Shown: in pieces, positions 26,639 to 36,682 of the stretch
Layout of the letters: each line of letters begins with the position of its first letter
Position numbering within the stretch: position 1 is the first letter of the stretch
Assembly (NCBI RefSeq): GCF_004792685.1
Contig: NZ_SRXT01000001.1
Span: forward strand, 186,001-250,000
Origin: Sphingomonas gei
Lineage (GTDB): Bacteria; Pseudomonadota; Alphaproteobacteria; Sphingomonadales; Sphingomonadaceae
Reading direction: 5' to 3'
DNA: 64,000 nucleotides
Made by a program: the position numbers and the translations under genes
Notes under the pieces: model-generated
What the model was told of the DNA's origin: nothing
The model's database searches: none
What the model saw: only the letters and a program-made list of their open reading frames with translations

Positions 26639-29179
26639 ATGATCATCCCAATGCGCCGTGCCGTGCTTTCCGGGCTGCTCGCATCGACGGCCCTGACCCT
26701 CCCGGCGATGGCGCAAGCCCAGGATGCCGAGACAAGCAGCGACCTTCCCAGCGACCGCGACGAAATCGTCGTCACCGCGCAGAAGCGCGACGAGAACATC
26801 CAGTCGGTGCCGATCAGTATCCAGGCGATCGGGACGCGCAAGCTCGACCAGCTCAACATCTCCAATTTCACCCAATATACCCAGCTGCTGCCGTCGGTGG
26901 CGTTCCAGACCGTGCAGCCGGGCGTCACCACCGTCTATATGCGCGGCGTCGCATCGGGCGGCGACGGCAACCATTCGGGGTCGCTGCCTTCGGTCGGCAG
27001 CTATCTCGACGAGCAGCCGGTGACGACGATCGGCGGCACGCTCGACGTCCATATCTACGATATCGCGCGGATCGAGAGCCTCGCCGGGCCGCAGGGCACG
27101 CTCTACGGGGCGTCGAGCCAGGCGGGGACGATCCGCATCATCACCAACAAGCCCGAGACCGCGGGTTTCGAAGGCCGGGTCGATGTCGAGGGCAACACCG
27201 TCGCGCATGGCGGGCAGGGCGGCAAGATCGAGGGGATGATCAACACGCCCTTTTCGGACCGCGCGGCGCTCCGCGTCGTCGGCTTCTACCAGCGCGACGC
27301 AGGCTATATCGACAATGTGCCGGGCACGCGCACCTTCTGCGGCACGCCGACTTTCGATGCAAATGGCGACGTCAACGGCTGCATCAAGGACGGAATCACC
27401 GTCAAAAATGACGCCTTCGTCCAGGAGAACTACAACGATACCGAGACCTGGGGCGGCCGCGCCGCGCTCAAGGTCGATCTCGACGCGGATTGGACGGTCA
27501 CGCCGACCGTTCTCTACCAGGAGATGCGCAGCCACGGCAGCTACGGCTCCGACCAGCAGGTCGGTGATCTCGAGGTGCAGCGTTTCTATCCGGAATATCG
27601 CCGCGACCGCTTCATTCAGGGCGCGCTGACGATCGAAGGCAAGATCGGCAACTGGGACATTACCTATGCCGGCGCCTATCTCGATCGGAGAACTGCCTCC
27701 TCCAGCGATTACACCGATTATTCTGAGGCATACGACAATCTCTACGCATCGGTGGGCGGGCTCGCGGGCTATTTCTATTATCAGGACAATGCCGGCAACA
27801 CGATCGATCCGCGACAAGTCGTGGTCGCCTCGGATCACTTCAAGAAGACCAGCCAGGAGCTGCGTGTCGCGTCGCCGTCGGAGGAGTCGTTCCGCGTCGT
27901 CGCGGGAATGTTCTACCAGCGTCAGTCGAACCTGATCCACCAGGATTATCAAATCCCCAATCTCGGTGCCGCCGTGTCGGTGAACGGATCGCCGGGGACA
28001 TTGTGGCTCACCCAGCAGCACCGGGTCGACAAGGATTATGCGATGTTCGGTGAGGCGAGTCTCGATTTGTCGCCCAAGCTGACCGTCACTGCGGGCGGCC
28101 GCGCCTATATCTACGATAATTCGCTGATCGGCTTCTTCGGCTTTGGCCGAAATCCCGGCGTCGATCCCGCAGACGGGCGACCCTATACGGCATCGCCGTT
28201 CAACGCCGCAGGCAGTTCGCGGACCGGCGTCGCAGGCTGTTTCCTCGCCGACGGCAGGACCTTGCGCGATGCGTATCTCGACGGCAGCCCTACCAACACG
28301 CTGCTTCCGGCGATGGTCTCCGGCGGGCCGTGCACCAATCTCGCGACCTATGTCGGCGGCGAGCTGCGTCCCAAAAAGACCAGCGATCAGGGAATCACCT
28401 ATCGCTTCAACCTGACCTGGAAACCCAGCGACGGTTTGCTTTTCTACGCCGTCGCTTCGAGCGGCTTCCGGCCGGGCGGGATCAACCGGCGCGGGGATGT
28501 CGCTTCTTATGCCACGGACGTGCTCTACAATTACGAGCTGGGCTGGAAGACGACGCTGGCCGACGGCAGGCTGCGCTTCAACGGCTCGATCTATCAGCAG
28601 AGCTGGAAGGATTTTCAATTCTCGTTCCTAGGCGAGAACAGCTTCACGATCATCCAGAACGGCCCCGACGCGCGCATCCGCGGTGTGGAGATGGACGCCA
28701 ATCTCGCGCTGGGGGGACTGACGCTCACCGCTGCTGGCTCGTACACCGACGCCAAGACCCGCGAGGACCTTTGCGAGACTCAAATCTGTATCGGCGACGG
28801 AACCGATGTGCTGGCACCCGAGGGCACGCGCCTACCGATCACGCCGCGCTTCAAGATCAGCGGCACGGCACGCTACGCGGTCCCGGTCGGGTCGGGCCGC
28901 GCCTATGTGCAGGGGCTGATCGCGCACCAGAGTTCGGCATCCTCCGACATCCGCGTCGCCAAGGCGGCGGCGCTCGGCCGGCTGGAGGCATATACCACCG
29001 GCAATCTCGCAATCGGCTTCGAGCTCGCCCGCTACAATTTCGAATTGTTCGCGCAGAATCTGTGGGACGAGCGCGGCCAGATTTCGCGCTTCCAGCAATG
29101 CGGCGCGTGCGACCAGCGGCCTTATTTCGTCCCGATCACGCCGCGAACGATCGGGATACGGGCGGGCGCGCGGTTCTGA
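26639..29179 (+). CDS. TonB-dependent receptor
   Basis: Outer-membrane receptor of 846 residues. ATG 26639 is chosen because GGGGG lies 5 bases upstream; GTG 26627 is a possible alternative. The Sec signal ends near LPAMAQAQ. A TonB-box-like EIVVTAQKRDENIQSVPISI is followed by the plug (YMRGVASGG, IARIESLAGPQGTLYGASSQAGTIRIITNKP). The barrel ends PITPRTIGIRAGARF with the expected terminal Phe. Plug wording is of the iron-complex/FyuA-like receptor group common in sphingomonads, but the ligand is unknown. bioF starts 47 bp downstream on the same strand with no terminator seen between. Confidence 0.92.
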   Translation: MIIPMRRAVLSGLLASTALTLPAMAQAQDAETSSDLPSDRDEIVVTAQKRDENIQSVPISIQAIGTRKLDQLNISNFTQYTQLLPSVAFQTVQPGVTTVYMRGVASGGDGNHSGSLPSVGSYLDEQPVTTIGGTLDVHIYDIARIESLAGPQGTLYGASSQAGTIRIITNKPETAGFEGRVDVEGNTVAHGGQGGKIEGMINTPFSDRAALRVVGFYQRDAGYIDNVPGTRTFCGTPTFDANGDVNGCIKDGITVKNDAFVQENYNDTETWGGRAALKVDLDADWTVTPTVLYQEMRSHGSYGSDQQVGDLEVQRFYPEYRRDRFIQGALTIEGKIGNWDITYAGAYLDRRTASSSDYTDYSEAYDNLYASVGGLAGYFYYQDNAGNTIDPRQVVVASDHFKKTSQELRVASPSEESFRVVAGMFYQRQSNLIHQDYQIPNLGAAVSVNGSPGTLWLTQQHRVDKDYAMFGEASLDLSPKLTVTAGGRAYIYDNSLIGFFGFGRNPGVDPADGRPYTASPFNAAGSSRTGVAGCFLADGRTLRDAYLDGSPTNTLLPAMVSGGPCTNLATYVGGELRPKKTSDQGITYRFNLTWKPSDGLLFYAVASSGFRPGGINRRGDVASYATDVLYNYELGWKTTLADGRLRFNGSIYQQSWKDFQFSFLGENSFTIIQNGPDARIRGVEMDANLALGGLTLTAAGSYTDAKTREDLCETQICIGDGTDVLAPEGTRLPITPRFKISGTARYAVPVGSGRAYVQGLIAHQSSASSDIRVAKAAALGRLEAYTTGNLAIGFELARYNFELFAQNLWDERGQISRFQQCGACDQRPYFVPITPRTIGIRAGARF

Positions 29180-29226
29180 ACCGATCCGGCTTGGCTCGGG
29201 CGGGGTGATTTGTGTAGGCGGCTCGC

Positions 29227-30342
29227 GTGTCCGCCCTTTTCACCGCTCATCAGCAGGATCTTGCCCAACTCGCTGCGCACAACCGCGCGCGGCGGCTGGT
29301 CGCGCGTGCCGGGCGTGACTTCTCCTCGAACGACTATCTCGGGCTGGCGAAGTCGCCTCGGCTGGCCGCGGCGATCACCGACGCGATCGGCCGCGGCGTA
29401 CCCGTCGGGTCGGGCGGCTCGCGGCTGTTGCGCGGCAATCACGCCGAGCACGAGGCGCTCGAGGCCGAGGCCGCGCGTTTCTTCCGCAGCGAGACGGCGT
29501 TGTATTTTTCGAGCGGCTATGCCGCCAACGCGGCGCTGCTTTCGACTCTCCCGCAGCACGGCGACCTGATCCTCCATGACGCGCTCATCCACGCCAGCGC
29601 GCATGAGGGGATGCGGCTCAGCCGCGCCGACTATCGCGCAGCCCGGCACAACGACCTGGGCGCATTCGCCGACGCGATTCGCGAATGGCGGGCGTCGGGC
29701 GGTAGGGGCCGCATCTGGATCGCAGTCGAAAGCCTCTACAGCATGGATGGCGACCGCGCACCGTTGGCCGAATTGGCCACGCTTGCGGCACAGGAAGACG
29801 CGATCCTGCTGATCGACGAGGCGCACGCGACGGGAGTGTTCGGGTCCGACGGAAGCGGCTTTTCGGCCGAACTGGAAGGGCGCGACAATGTGATCACGCT
29901 GCATACGTGCGGCAAGGCACTCGGTTGTGAGGGCGCGCTGGTGTGCGGGCCCAAGGTGGTGCGCGACTTTCTGGTCAATCGGGGTCGCGCATTCATCTTC
30001 TCGACAGCGCCTTCGCCGTTGATGGCAGCAGCGGTCCGCGAGGCGCTTCGTATCGTCGCCGACGAGCCCGAGCGTCGCGCGCGGCTGCAACGGCTGATCC
30101 AAATGGCCGGAGACGCGCTGGCGCCGCACGGCGTCGGCGTGACGGGGTCGCAGATCCTGCCCTTGATCATCGGCGAGGAGGGCGAGACGATGCGCCGGGC
30201 GGCGGTGCTCCAGGCAGCCGGGTTCGACGTACGCGGCATCCGTCCGCCGACCGTTCCCGCGGGCACCGCGCGGCTGCGCATCTCGCTGACGCTCAATGTC
30301 GAGGAGCGCGACGTGCGTGCACTTGCCGGAGCCCTCGCATGA
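29227..30342 (+). CDS. bioF: 8-amino-7-oxononanoate synthase
   Basis: PLP enzyme of biotin synthesis, 371 residues, joining pimeloyl-ACP (or CoA) with alanine to give KAPA. The start is GTG 29227. Family marks are [66 protein letters not shown] and the PLP lysine in HTCGKALG. The C-terminus has [19 protein letters not shown]. It overlaps bioD by 4 bases (ATGA), the first of two such couplings in the operon. The length is near the usual 380-390. Confidence 0.95.
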   Translation: MSALFTAHQQDLAQLAAHNRARRLVARAGRDFSSNDYLGLAKSPRLAAAITDAIGRGVPVGSGGSRLLRGNHAEHEALEAEAARFFRSETALYFSSGYAANAALLSTLPQHGDLILHDALIHASAHEGMRLSRADYRAARHNDLGAFADAIREWRASGGRGRIWIAVESLYSMDGDRAPLAELATLAAQEDAILLIDEAHATGVFGSDGSGFSAELEGRDNVITLHTCGKALGCEGALVCGPKVVRDFLVNRGRAFIFSTAPSPLMAAAVREALRIVADEPERRARLQRLIQMAGDALAPHGVGVTGSQILPLIIGEEGETMRRAAVLQAAGFDVRGIRPPTVPAGTARLRISLTLNVEERDVRALAGALA

Positions 30343-30968
30343 GCCGGGCGATCGTAGTGACCGGCACCGATACGGGTGTCGGCAAGACGGTATTCGCGGC
30401 GGCACTCGCCGGTGCGTTGGCGGGCGCTTATTGGAAGCCGATCCAGGCCGGGCTCGACGATGGCGGGGACAGCGCGACGGTGGCGGCGTTGTCGGGGCTG
30501 GCCGCGGACTGCATCCTGCCTGAAGCCTATCGACTGCGCACGCCATGCTCGCCGCACCGCGCCGCCGAGCTCGACGGGCTGACGATCGAACCCTCCAGGC
30601 TGGCACCGCCGCCGTGCGACCGGCCGCTGGTGATCGAAGGGGCAGGGGGCGCGCTCGTCCCCGTCACGCGCGATCTGCTCTACGCTGACCTGTTTGCGCG
30701 CTGGCAATCGCCGGTGGTGCTGGTCGCGCGCACCGCGCTCGGCACGATCAACCACAGCCTGCTCTCGATCGAAGCCCTGCGCGCACGCGGCATTCCGATC
30801 CTCGGCATCGCATTCGTCGGCGACGCGAACGAGGACAGCGAAGCGACGATCGCCGCGATCGGCGGGGTACGCCGTCTCGGGCGGTTGCCGCGGCTCGATC
30901 CGCTCGATCGCGACACGCTCGCCGGCGCGTTCCGGGCCAATTTCCAGGTCGCGGACTTCGCGGCATGA
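30339..30968 (+). CDS. bioD: Dethiobiotin synthetase
   Basis: ATP-dependent enzyme of 209 residues that closes the ureido ring of dethiobiotin from DAPA and CO2. The P-loop reads [17 protein letters not shown] (residues 7-23). WKPIQAG follows, where BioD normally has KPV/IxTG, and [12 protein letters not shown] is the second nucleotide-binding motif. The start overlaps the bioF stop and the stop overlaps the bioA start. Slightly shorter than E. coli BioD but complete. Confidence 0.94.
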   Translation: MSRAIVVTGTDTGVGKTVFAAALAGALAGAYWKPIQAGLDDGGDSATVAALSGLAADCILPEAYRLRTPCSPHRAAELDGLTIEPSRLAPPPCDRPLVIEGAGGALVPVTRDLLYADLFARWQSPVVLVARTALGTINHSLLSIEALRARGIPILGIAFVGDANEDSEATIAAIGGVRRLGRLPRLDPLDRDTLAGAFRANFQVADFAA

Positions 30969-32209
30969 CATCGCCGATCTGGCACCCCTTCACGCAGCAC
31001 GGCCTGGCCGAGCCGATCCCGCTGATCGCCCGCGCCGAGGGTGCGGCGCTGTACACGCGCGAAGGCGTGCGGATCATCGATGCGATCTCGTCCTGGTGGG
31101 TGACGACGCACGGGCATGCGCATCCGAAGATCGTGGCGGCGATCGCCGAGCAGGCGGGCCGGCTCGATCAGATCATCTTCGCGGGCTACACCCACGAGCC
31201 CGCCGAGACGCTCGCCCGCGCGCTGATCGCGATGATGCCGGATCCGCTGGCGCATATATTCTTTTCGGACAGCGGCTCGACCAGCGTCGAAGTGGCGCTC
31301 AAGATGTCGCTCGGCTTCTGGGCGAACCGGGGCGCGCCGCGGCACCGCATCGTCGTGATGGAGCATAGCTATCATGGCGACACGATCGGCGCGATGTCGG
31401 TGGGTGCGCGCGGCGTGTTCAACCAACCCTATGCGCCATTGCTGTTCGACGTTGCGACGATTCCGTTTCCCGAGGCGGGTGCCGAGCAGGCGACGCTCGA
31501 CGCGCTCGAAGCCAATTGCCGCGATGCGCCGGCCGCGCTCATCGTCGAGCCGCTGATCCTGGGTGCGGGGGGCATGAAGATCTACGCGCCGGCCATGCTC
31601 GCCGAGATGCGCGCGATCTGCGCGCGGCACGGCGTGCTGTTCATCGCCGACGAAGTGATGACCGGCTGGGGGCGGACCGGCACCTTGCTGGCTTGTACGC
31701 AGGCCGGGATCGTGCCCGACATATTGTGCCTGTCGAAGGGGCTGACCGGCGGCGCAGTGCCGCTCGCCGTGACATTGGCGACGCCGGAGATCTTCGACGC
31801 GCATTTGTCGAGCGACCGCGCGCGGATGTTCTTCCACTCGTCGAGCTACACTGCCAATCCGATCGCCTGCGCGGCGGCGAACGCCAATCTGGCGATCTGG
31901 CGCGACGAGCCGGTGCTGGACCGCGTCGCCGAGGTCGAACGCAGCCAGCGGGCGTTGCTCGCCGCGATCGCGGACCATTCGAAGGTCGTGAACGCACGGC
32001 AGCTGGGCACGATTACGGCATTCGAAGTAGACGAGCGCTCAGGCAATTACCTCTCGCCAATAGCACCCCGGCTGGCGGCATTTTGCCGTGATCGCGGGGT
32101 GTTGCTTCGTCCGCTCGGCAACACCATTTACGTCATGCCGCCTTATTGCATCGGCGACGATCTCGACACCGTCTACGCTGTCATAGAGGCGTATCTGTCG
32201 GCCGATTGA
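30965..32209 (+). CDS. bioA: Adenosylmethionine-8-amino-7-oxononanoate aminotransferase
   Basis: Class III PLP aminotransferase of 414 residues converting KAPA to DAPA with S-adenosylmethionine as donor. It begins IWHPFTQH, a BioA signature, with [30 protein letters not shown] and [14 protein letters not shown] following. [15 protein letters not shown] holds the PLP Asp, and the Schiff-base lysine is in [13 protein letters not shown]. It ends the bioFDA operon. bioB, bioC and bioH are absent from the window. Its 3' end faces the Mfd-like gene with a 20-bp gap. Confidence 0.95.
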   Translation: MTSPIWHPFTQHGLAEPIPLIARAEGAALYTREGVRIIDAISSWWVTTHGHAHPKIVAAIAEQAGRLDQIIFAGYTHEPAETLARALIAMMPDPLAHIFFSDSGSTSVEVALKMSLGFWANRGAPRHRIVVMEHSYHGDTIGAMSVGARGVFNQPYAPLLFDVATIPFPEAGAEQATLDALEANCRDAPAALIVEPLILGAGGMKIYAPAMLAEMRAICARHGVLFIADEVMTGWGRTGTLLACTQAGIVPDILCLSKGLTGGAVPLAVTLATPEIFDAHLSSDRARMFFHSSSYTANPIACAAANANLAIWRDEPVLDRVAEVERSQRALLAAIADHSKVVNARQLGTITAFEVDERSGNYLSPIAPRLAAFCRDRGVLLRPLGNTIYVMPPYCIGDDLDTVYAVIEAYLSAD

Positions 32210-32229
32210 TTGCGCGCGAAGGCTTGCGG

Positions 32230-35200
32230 TCATTCGGTTTCAAGCGCGTCCAGGACATCCTCGATCCGCTTCAATCGCTCCGCCGGGTCTTCGATCCGTT
32301 CGCTCAACAACAGCCGGTCGCCCTTGCGGGTCAGGCCCGCCTCGGGGTTTCCGACGAAATCGGCGCGCGGCGTAAAGGCGATGGCCGCAGGCCCTGCGTC
32401 GATGCGCGCAATCCTCGCGGCATGCGCACTCGCCCGCACTCGGGCGATCGACAACAGGATGGCGGCTTCCTCGGGTATCGCCCCGAACCGGTCTTCCAGT
32501 TCGGCATGGAGGGTATCGATTTCGCCGGCGCCTTCCGCGCGCGCCAGCCTGACATAGAAAGTGACGCGCAATTCGGGCTCGGGGATCCAGCTCTCCGGCA
32601 GCCTGCCTTCCATGCCGAGGTGGAGTTCGGGCCGCCAGCGCTCGACCGTTTCCCCCCGCGCCGTGCGAAGCGCGGCTTCCAGCAGATGCTGATAGAGGTC
32701 GACCCCGATCAGCTTCATATGGCCGGCTTGCGCCTCGCCGAGGAGATCGCCGGCGCCGCGCATGTCGAGATCCTGCGCGCTGATCGCGAAGCCGGCGCCC
32801 AGCCGATCGAAGGCTTCCAGCGTGCGGAGCCGCTTGAGAGTGCGCGGGGCGATTTCCTTGTCCGGCTCGGTCAGCAGGAGAACCTGTCCCCGCCGGCTTC
32901 CGCGGCCTACGCGCCCGCGCAGCTGATGCAGTTGGCTCAGTCCGAAGCGGTCGGCCCGCCAGATCACCATCGTGTTCGCACGCGGCACGTCGAGCCCGGC
33001 CTCGATGATGTTGGTCGCCAGCAGCACATCGCCTTCACCGCGACCGAAGCGCACCATCGCTTCGTCGATCTCCGCGGCCGGGAGCTTGCCATGCGCCTGA
33101 AGCACTTCGAGTTCGGGAACGAGCTTGGCCAGCAACTCGGCGAGCGCCGCCATGTCCTCGATCCGCGGCACCACGACGAAGCTCTGCCCGCCGCGACTGC
33201 GCTCGCGCAGCAGCGCGGCGCGAACGATTTCCTTGTCGAACGCACCAACCGCGGTACGGATCGGCTGGCGGCGCGCAGGCGGCGTCGCGATGACCGACAG
33301 CTGCTGGATGCCGACCAGCGCCGACTGGAGCGTCCGCGGGATCGGCGTCGCGCTGAGCGTCAGCACATGGCCCGCGCCGAGCTCGCGCAGCCGCGTCTTG
33401 TCGGCAGCGCCGAAACGCTGCTCCTCGTCGACGATGACCAGCGCGAGGTCCTGATATTCGACGCCCTTGCCCGCAACCGCGCCGGTGCCGACCACCACCT
33501 GGATCGAGCCGTCGGCAAGCCCGGCCTTTACCCGCTTCTTGTCGGCGGGGCTGGAAAGGCGAGACAAGCCGGCAACGGTGATGTCGGTGCCTTCGAACCG
33601 TTCGGTGAAGTTCTCGATATGCTGGCGTGCCAGCACCGTGGTAGGTGCGGCGACCGCGACCTGATGTCCGGAGAGCGCCGCCAGCGCCGCCGCGCGCAAC
33701 GCCACTTCGGTCTTGCCGAAGCCCACGTCGCCGATGACCAGCCGGTCCATCGGCGATCCCGAGGCGAGATCGTCGCGGACGGCGTCGATCGCGCGTGCCT
33801 GGTCGCGCGTCTCGCCGAACGGGAAGCCGGCGACGAATTGCTCATAGGCTGCGATATCCGGCACGAGCTTGGGGGCGGTCCTTGCCGAACGCTCTTCCGC
33901 CAGGGCGATCATTCCCCGTGCGGTCTCGGCGATGGCGAGGTCGATCGCGCCGCGGCGTTTCTGCCAGGAGGATCCGTCCAGTTTGTCAAGCATCACTGCA
34001 TCGGCATCGCTTCCGTAGCGCCATAGCCTGTCTGCCTCCGCCACCGCCACCAGGCGCATCCCGCCATCGGCATAGGTGATCGCGATGGCGTCGCCGGGAT
34101 CGCCTTCGCCGTTCGCCGGCATGCGTTCCAATCCGGCGACGATACCGATGCCATGATCTTCGTGCACCACCACGTCACCGACGCGAATCTCGCCGAAACC
34201 GGACAGCGCGGTTTCCACCGCGCCGGCCTGCGCGTCGTCCCGCTCGGCACGGCTGCCGAGCAGATCGGCGGCGGCGATGGCGAGCACGCCCGCGCTTCGA
34301 AATCCACGATCGAGCGGCGCTTCCAGCAGGAGCAGACTGTCCGGCGTGGCCTGGCCGAGTTCGGCCCAGCCAGGGATATCGACCACCTCGCATTTCAATG
34401 CGCTCGCGATACGGCCGCGCAAGAACCGGAGATCGCGTGCGCCGCCGAGCAATATCACGCGGTCTCCGGCATTCATCGCCGCACGGGCAAGCTTGGCAAA
34501 GGCGCGGAGCGGCGCCTTTGCCTCGATGAAGCGCGGCGGCGGGGTATCCCCGCTCGCAAGCGTGATCTGGCGTCGGCCGGCGGTGGCTGCGCGCCACATC
34601 TCGCGATCCGCGACAGCCCGGATTGCCCGGTCCGGACGGCGCTTGCGAGCATCGGCAGCCAGCGCCAGGAAGCGCTCGCGGCGATCCTGCGCGGCGGTCT
34701 CCACCGCGAGCGCCGCCTCCGGCAAATGTTCGGCCAGCGTCACACCGGTTTCGCTCGGCACCGGCTCTGCTACTCGCCCGAGCTCCTGCGATTCGCACTC
34801 GCTTGTGGTGCGTTGGCTCGCCGGATCGTAGCTGCGGATCGAGACCACGCGGCCCTCCGACGCTTCGATCCGCAGCGGCTCGCCAGCGTCGGCCGGATAG
34901 ACGTCGAGAACCTGGCCGCGCAATGCCACTTCACCCGGCTCGTCGACTCGCTCGTCGCTGACATAACCGGCGTCGAGCAGCTGCTCGAACAGGCGTTGTA
35001 GGTCGACATGCTTCTCGACCGCGACGTGCGGGAGTGCCGCCTCGAACGCTTCCGGTGCGGCGTAAGTCCGGCCCAGCGCCTCGCCGGTGGTGATGCAGGC
35101 GATCCTGGGGCGGTCGGGTTGGGCCTGCGCCAGTCGGATCCGCCGCAGCGCGGCGACGCGCTGTCCGACATTGGCGGGCGATGCCGGCGCTTCGTCCCCC

Positions 35201-35424
35201 GGCAGCGCATCGCTCCCGGGGCAAAAGACGACCTCTGCCGTCGGCACCATGGCAGCGAGCGTCCGCGAGACCGCAAGCGCCCGGACTTCATCGGTCGCCG
35301 CAAACAACAGGTCGCCGAGGATCAACCGGTCTGCCAGCTGCGCGGCGACTGCGCCGATCGAGAGCAGGGGTGGCGTCTTGAAGGACGCAAATGCACGCGA
35401 GACCGAGTCGTCGGATGCCGGCAT
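32230..35424 (-). CDS. Mfd-like transcription-repair helicase, divergent paralogue
   Basis: SF2 helicase of 1064 residues with the Mfd domain order. There is a UvrB-like N-module, an RNA-polymerase-interaction domain (VVVHEDHGIGIVAGL), motor domains with Walker A GDVGFGKTEVA, DEEQ box VIVDEEQRFG, TLSATPIPRTLQ and NIIEAGLDVPRANTMVIWRADRFGLSQLHQLRGRVGRG, and a TRCF C-domain (ELEDRFGAIPEEAAIL). It is shorter than usual Mfd (about 1150), and the N-module is altered: VVFCPGSDALPGDEAPASP stands where canonical Mfd has a FPxWDxLPYDxxSP-type stretch. Probably a second Mfd-type protein besides a canonical one elsewhere. ATG 35424 is chosen; GTG 35472 is possible. Confidence 0.8.
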   Translation of the reverse strand: MPASDDSVSRAFASFKTPPLLSIGAVAAQLADRLILGDLLFAATDEVRALAVSRTLAAMVPTAEVVFCPGSDALPGDEAPASPANVGQRVAALRRIRLAQAQPDRPRIACITTGEALGRTYAAPEAFEAALPHVAVEKHVDLQRLFEQLLDAGYVSDERVDEPGEVALRGQVLDVYPADAGEPLRIEASEGRVVSIRSYDPASQRTTSECESQELGRVAEPVPSETGVTLAEHLPEAALAVETAAQDRRERFLALAADARKRRPDRAIRAVADREMWRAATAGRRQITLASGDTPPPRFIEAKAPLRAFAKLARAAMNAGDRVILLGGARDLRFLRGRIASALKCEVVDIPGWAELGQATPDSLLLLEAPLDRGFRSAGVLAIAAADLLGSRAERDDAQAGAVETALSGFGEIRVGDVVVHEDHGIGIVAGLERMPANGEGDPGDAIAITYADGGMRLVAVAEADRLWRYGSDADAVMLDKLDGSSWQKRRGAIDLAIAETARGMIALAEERSARTAPKLVPDIAAYEQFVAGFPFGETRDQARAIDAVRDDLASGSPMDRLVIGDVGFGKTEVALRAAALAALSGHQVAVAAPTTVLARQHIENFTERFEGTDITVAGLSRLSSPADKKRVKAGLADGSIQVVVGTGAVAGKGVEYQDLALVIVDEEQRFGAADKTRLRELGAGHVLTLSATPIPRTLQSALVGIQQLSVIATPPARRQPIRTAVGAFDKEIVRAALLRERSRGGQSFVVVPRIEDMAALAELLAKLVPELEVLQAHGKLPAAEIDEAMVRFGRGEGDVLLATNIIEAGLDVPRANTMVIWRADRFGLSQLHQLRGRVGRGSRRGQVLLLTEPDKEIAPRTLKRLRTLEAFDRLGAGFAISAQDLDMRGAGDLLGEAQAGHMKLIGVDLYQHLLEAALRTARGETVERWRPELHLGMEGRLPESWIPEPELRVTFYVRLARAEGAGEIDTLHAELEDRFGAIPEEAAILLSIARVRASAHAARIARIDAGPAAIAFTPRADFVGNPEAGLTRKGDRLLLSERIEDPAERLKRIEDVLDALETE

Positions 35425-35547
35425 ATAGGGGAAGCCTTCCGGTTTGGGAGCGCACCCAACGAGCGGTCTCACACACCGTTCCGGCGGCAGGCATTTTGCA
35501 GGCGCTCATATCGGGATGCTGGCGCAGGTCGAGCCCCCGGTCGGGCG

Positions 35548-36600
35548 TCAGGGGCGCTCCTTGAAGGACACCGGATACGCTGCGTTCCGGATCGTCAGCA
35601 TCGGGTCGGCTATCGCGATTCCCGGCGTGGTGGTGCCCGGCAGGAAGAGCAATGACCGATCGGCCAGTGGCGTGTTCGGGCCGAGGCGGTCGATCGTAAT
35701 CGTGCCGAGCTTCACCAGGCGGCGCGTTTCGGGCCAGGCGATGGCAGGGTTGTCGATCGCGTCGCCGGTTTCGGAGATCTGCGCGAACCAGGTGAAGCGG
35801 ATCGGCGCTTTCGCCACCCGCTGGGCGATCTCTTCGCCCAGATAATTGGGCCCACGCTGGGCCAGCTCGGCGTCGGTGAGATAATGCTCGCCCGCCTCGG
35901 GCACGAAGCGATAGCGCACAGGATGCGGGGCTCCGGCGGGGCGCGTGAACTGATAGGCGTTCACCCCGAAATAGGCGGTGGTCGCCCAGCTCGCGGGCGG
36001 GGGCGTCTGCGTCGTCAGGAATTGCTTGGCGAGCGGATGGGTGGCCAGAAAGCTATCGAGCGCGGTCGGCTTGGGAGCGCCGGGACCGCTGGCGCCGATC
36101 GCGCGGAGCAGCACGCCGAACTCCCAGGCAGTACTTACCGGAAAGCCGTTGAAGCTGTGGTTGACGAGATCGAGATTGCTGCCGTCGGGCAGCAGGAACT
36201 TGATTGCGAGACCGCGCGGCTGCGCGTTCTTCTCGGTATCCGGGATGTCGGGGATGCCGGTGAAATCGGAGAAGCGGACGATCACCGGCACGCGCGCGCG
36301 AAACAGCGTCGCGCTCGACAACGCCGCGCCGCCGGGGGCGGGGTCGAACCAGCCCTGGAGGATCGTCCCCTTGGTGTGTACCGCCCGCGCCTGGTGCGCG
36401 CCGAACGCTGCGTGCAGGTCCTGCACCAAATGGCCCGGCGTGCGCTGCGGCAGCTGCTCGGGATCGCTGACGGTTCTTCCCTCCTGCGGGGAAACCGACC
36501 GTACGCCCTCAGGAAGCGTGGATTGTTGCGCACAGGCGCTGGCCGCCCACAGGCAGGCGGCGAGGGCTGGAAAGCTCGACTTTGAGCGCAGATTTAGCAT
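35548..36600 (-). CDS. Catalase-related peroxidase (SrpA-like), exported
   Basis: Heme-fold protein of 350 residues of the small catalase-related group. ATG 36600 is preceded by GGAGGAGA, and the signal peptide ends around AASACAQQ, so it is periplasmic or possibly a lipoprotein. Catalase-fold blocks are GHLVQDLHAAFGAHQARAVHTKG with the distal His, VPVIVRFSDFTGIPD, PRGLAIKFLLPDGSNLDLVNHSFNGFPV, and WPETRRLVKLGTITIDRL near the C-terminus. I could not place the heme-ligand Tyr with certainty. It likely reduces peroxides in the envelope. It stands alone on the minus strand between the Mfd-like and response-regulator genes. Confidence 0.82.
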   Translation of the reverse strand: MLNLRSKSSFPALAACLWAASACAQQSTLPEGVRSVSPQEGRTVSDPEQLPQRTPGHLVQDLHAAFGAHQARAVHTKGTILQGWFDPAPGGAALSSATLFRARVPVIVRFSDFTGIPDIPDTEKNAQPRGLAIKFLLPDGSNLDLVNHSFNGFPVSTAWEFGVLLRAIGASGPGAPKPTALDSFLATHPLAKQFLTTQTPPPASWATTAYFGVNAYQFTRPAGAPHPVRYRFVPEAGEHYLTDAELAQRGPNYLGEEIAQRVAKAPIRFTWFAQISETGDAIDNPAIAWPETRRLVKLGTITIDRLGPNTPLADRSLLFLPGTTTPGIAIADPMLTIRNAAYPVSFKERP

Positions 36601-36682
36601 GGACGGTCTCCTCCGTGATCGGGGGGAGAATGGCAGCGCCCGACTCATCTGGGATCGCCGGTCCGGGGCGCGGGCCAGTCAC

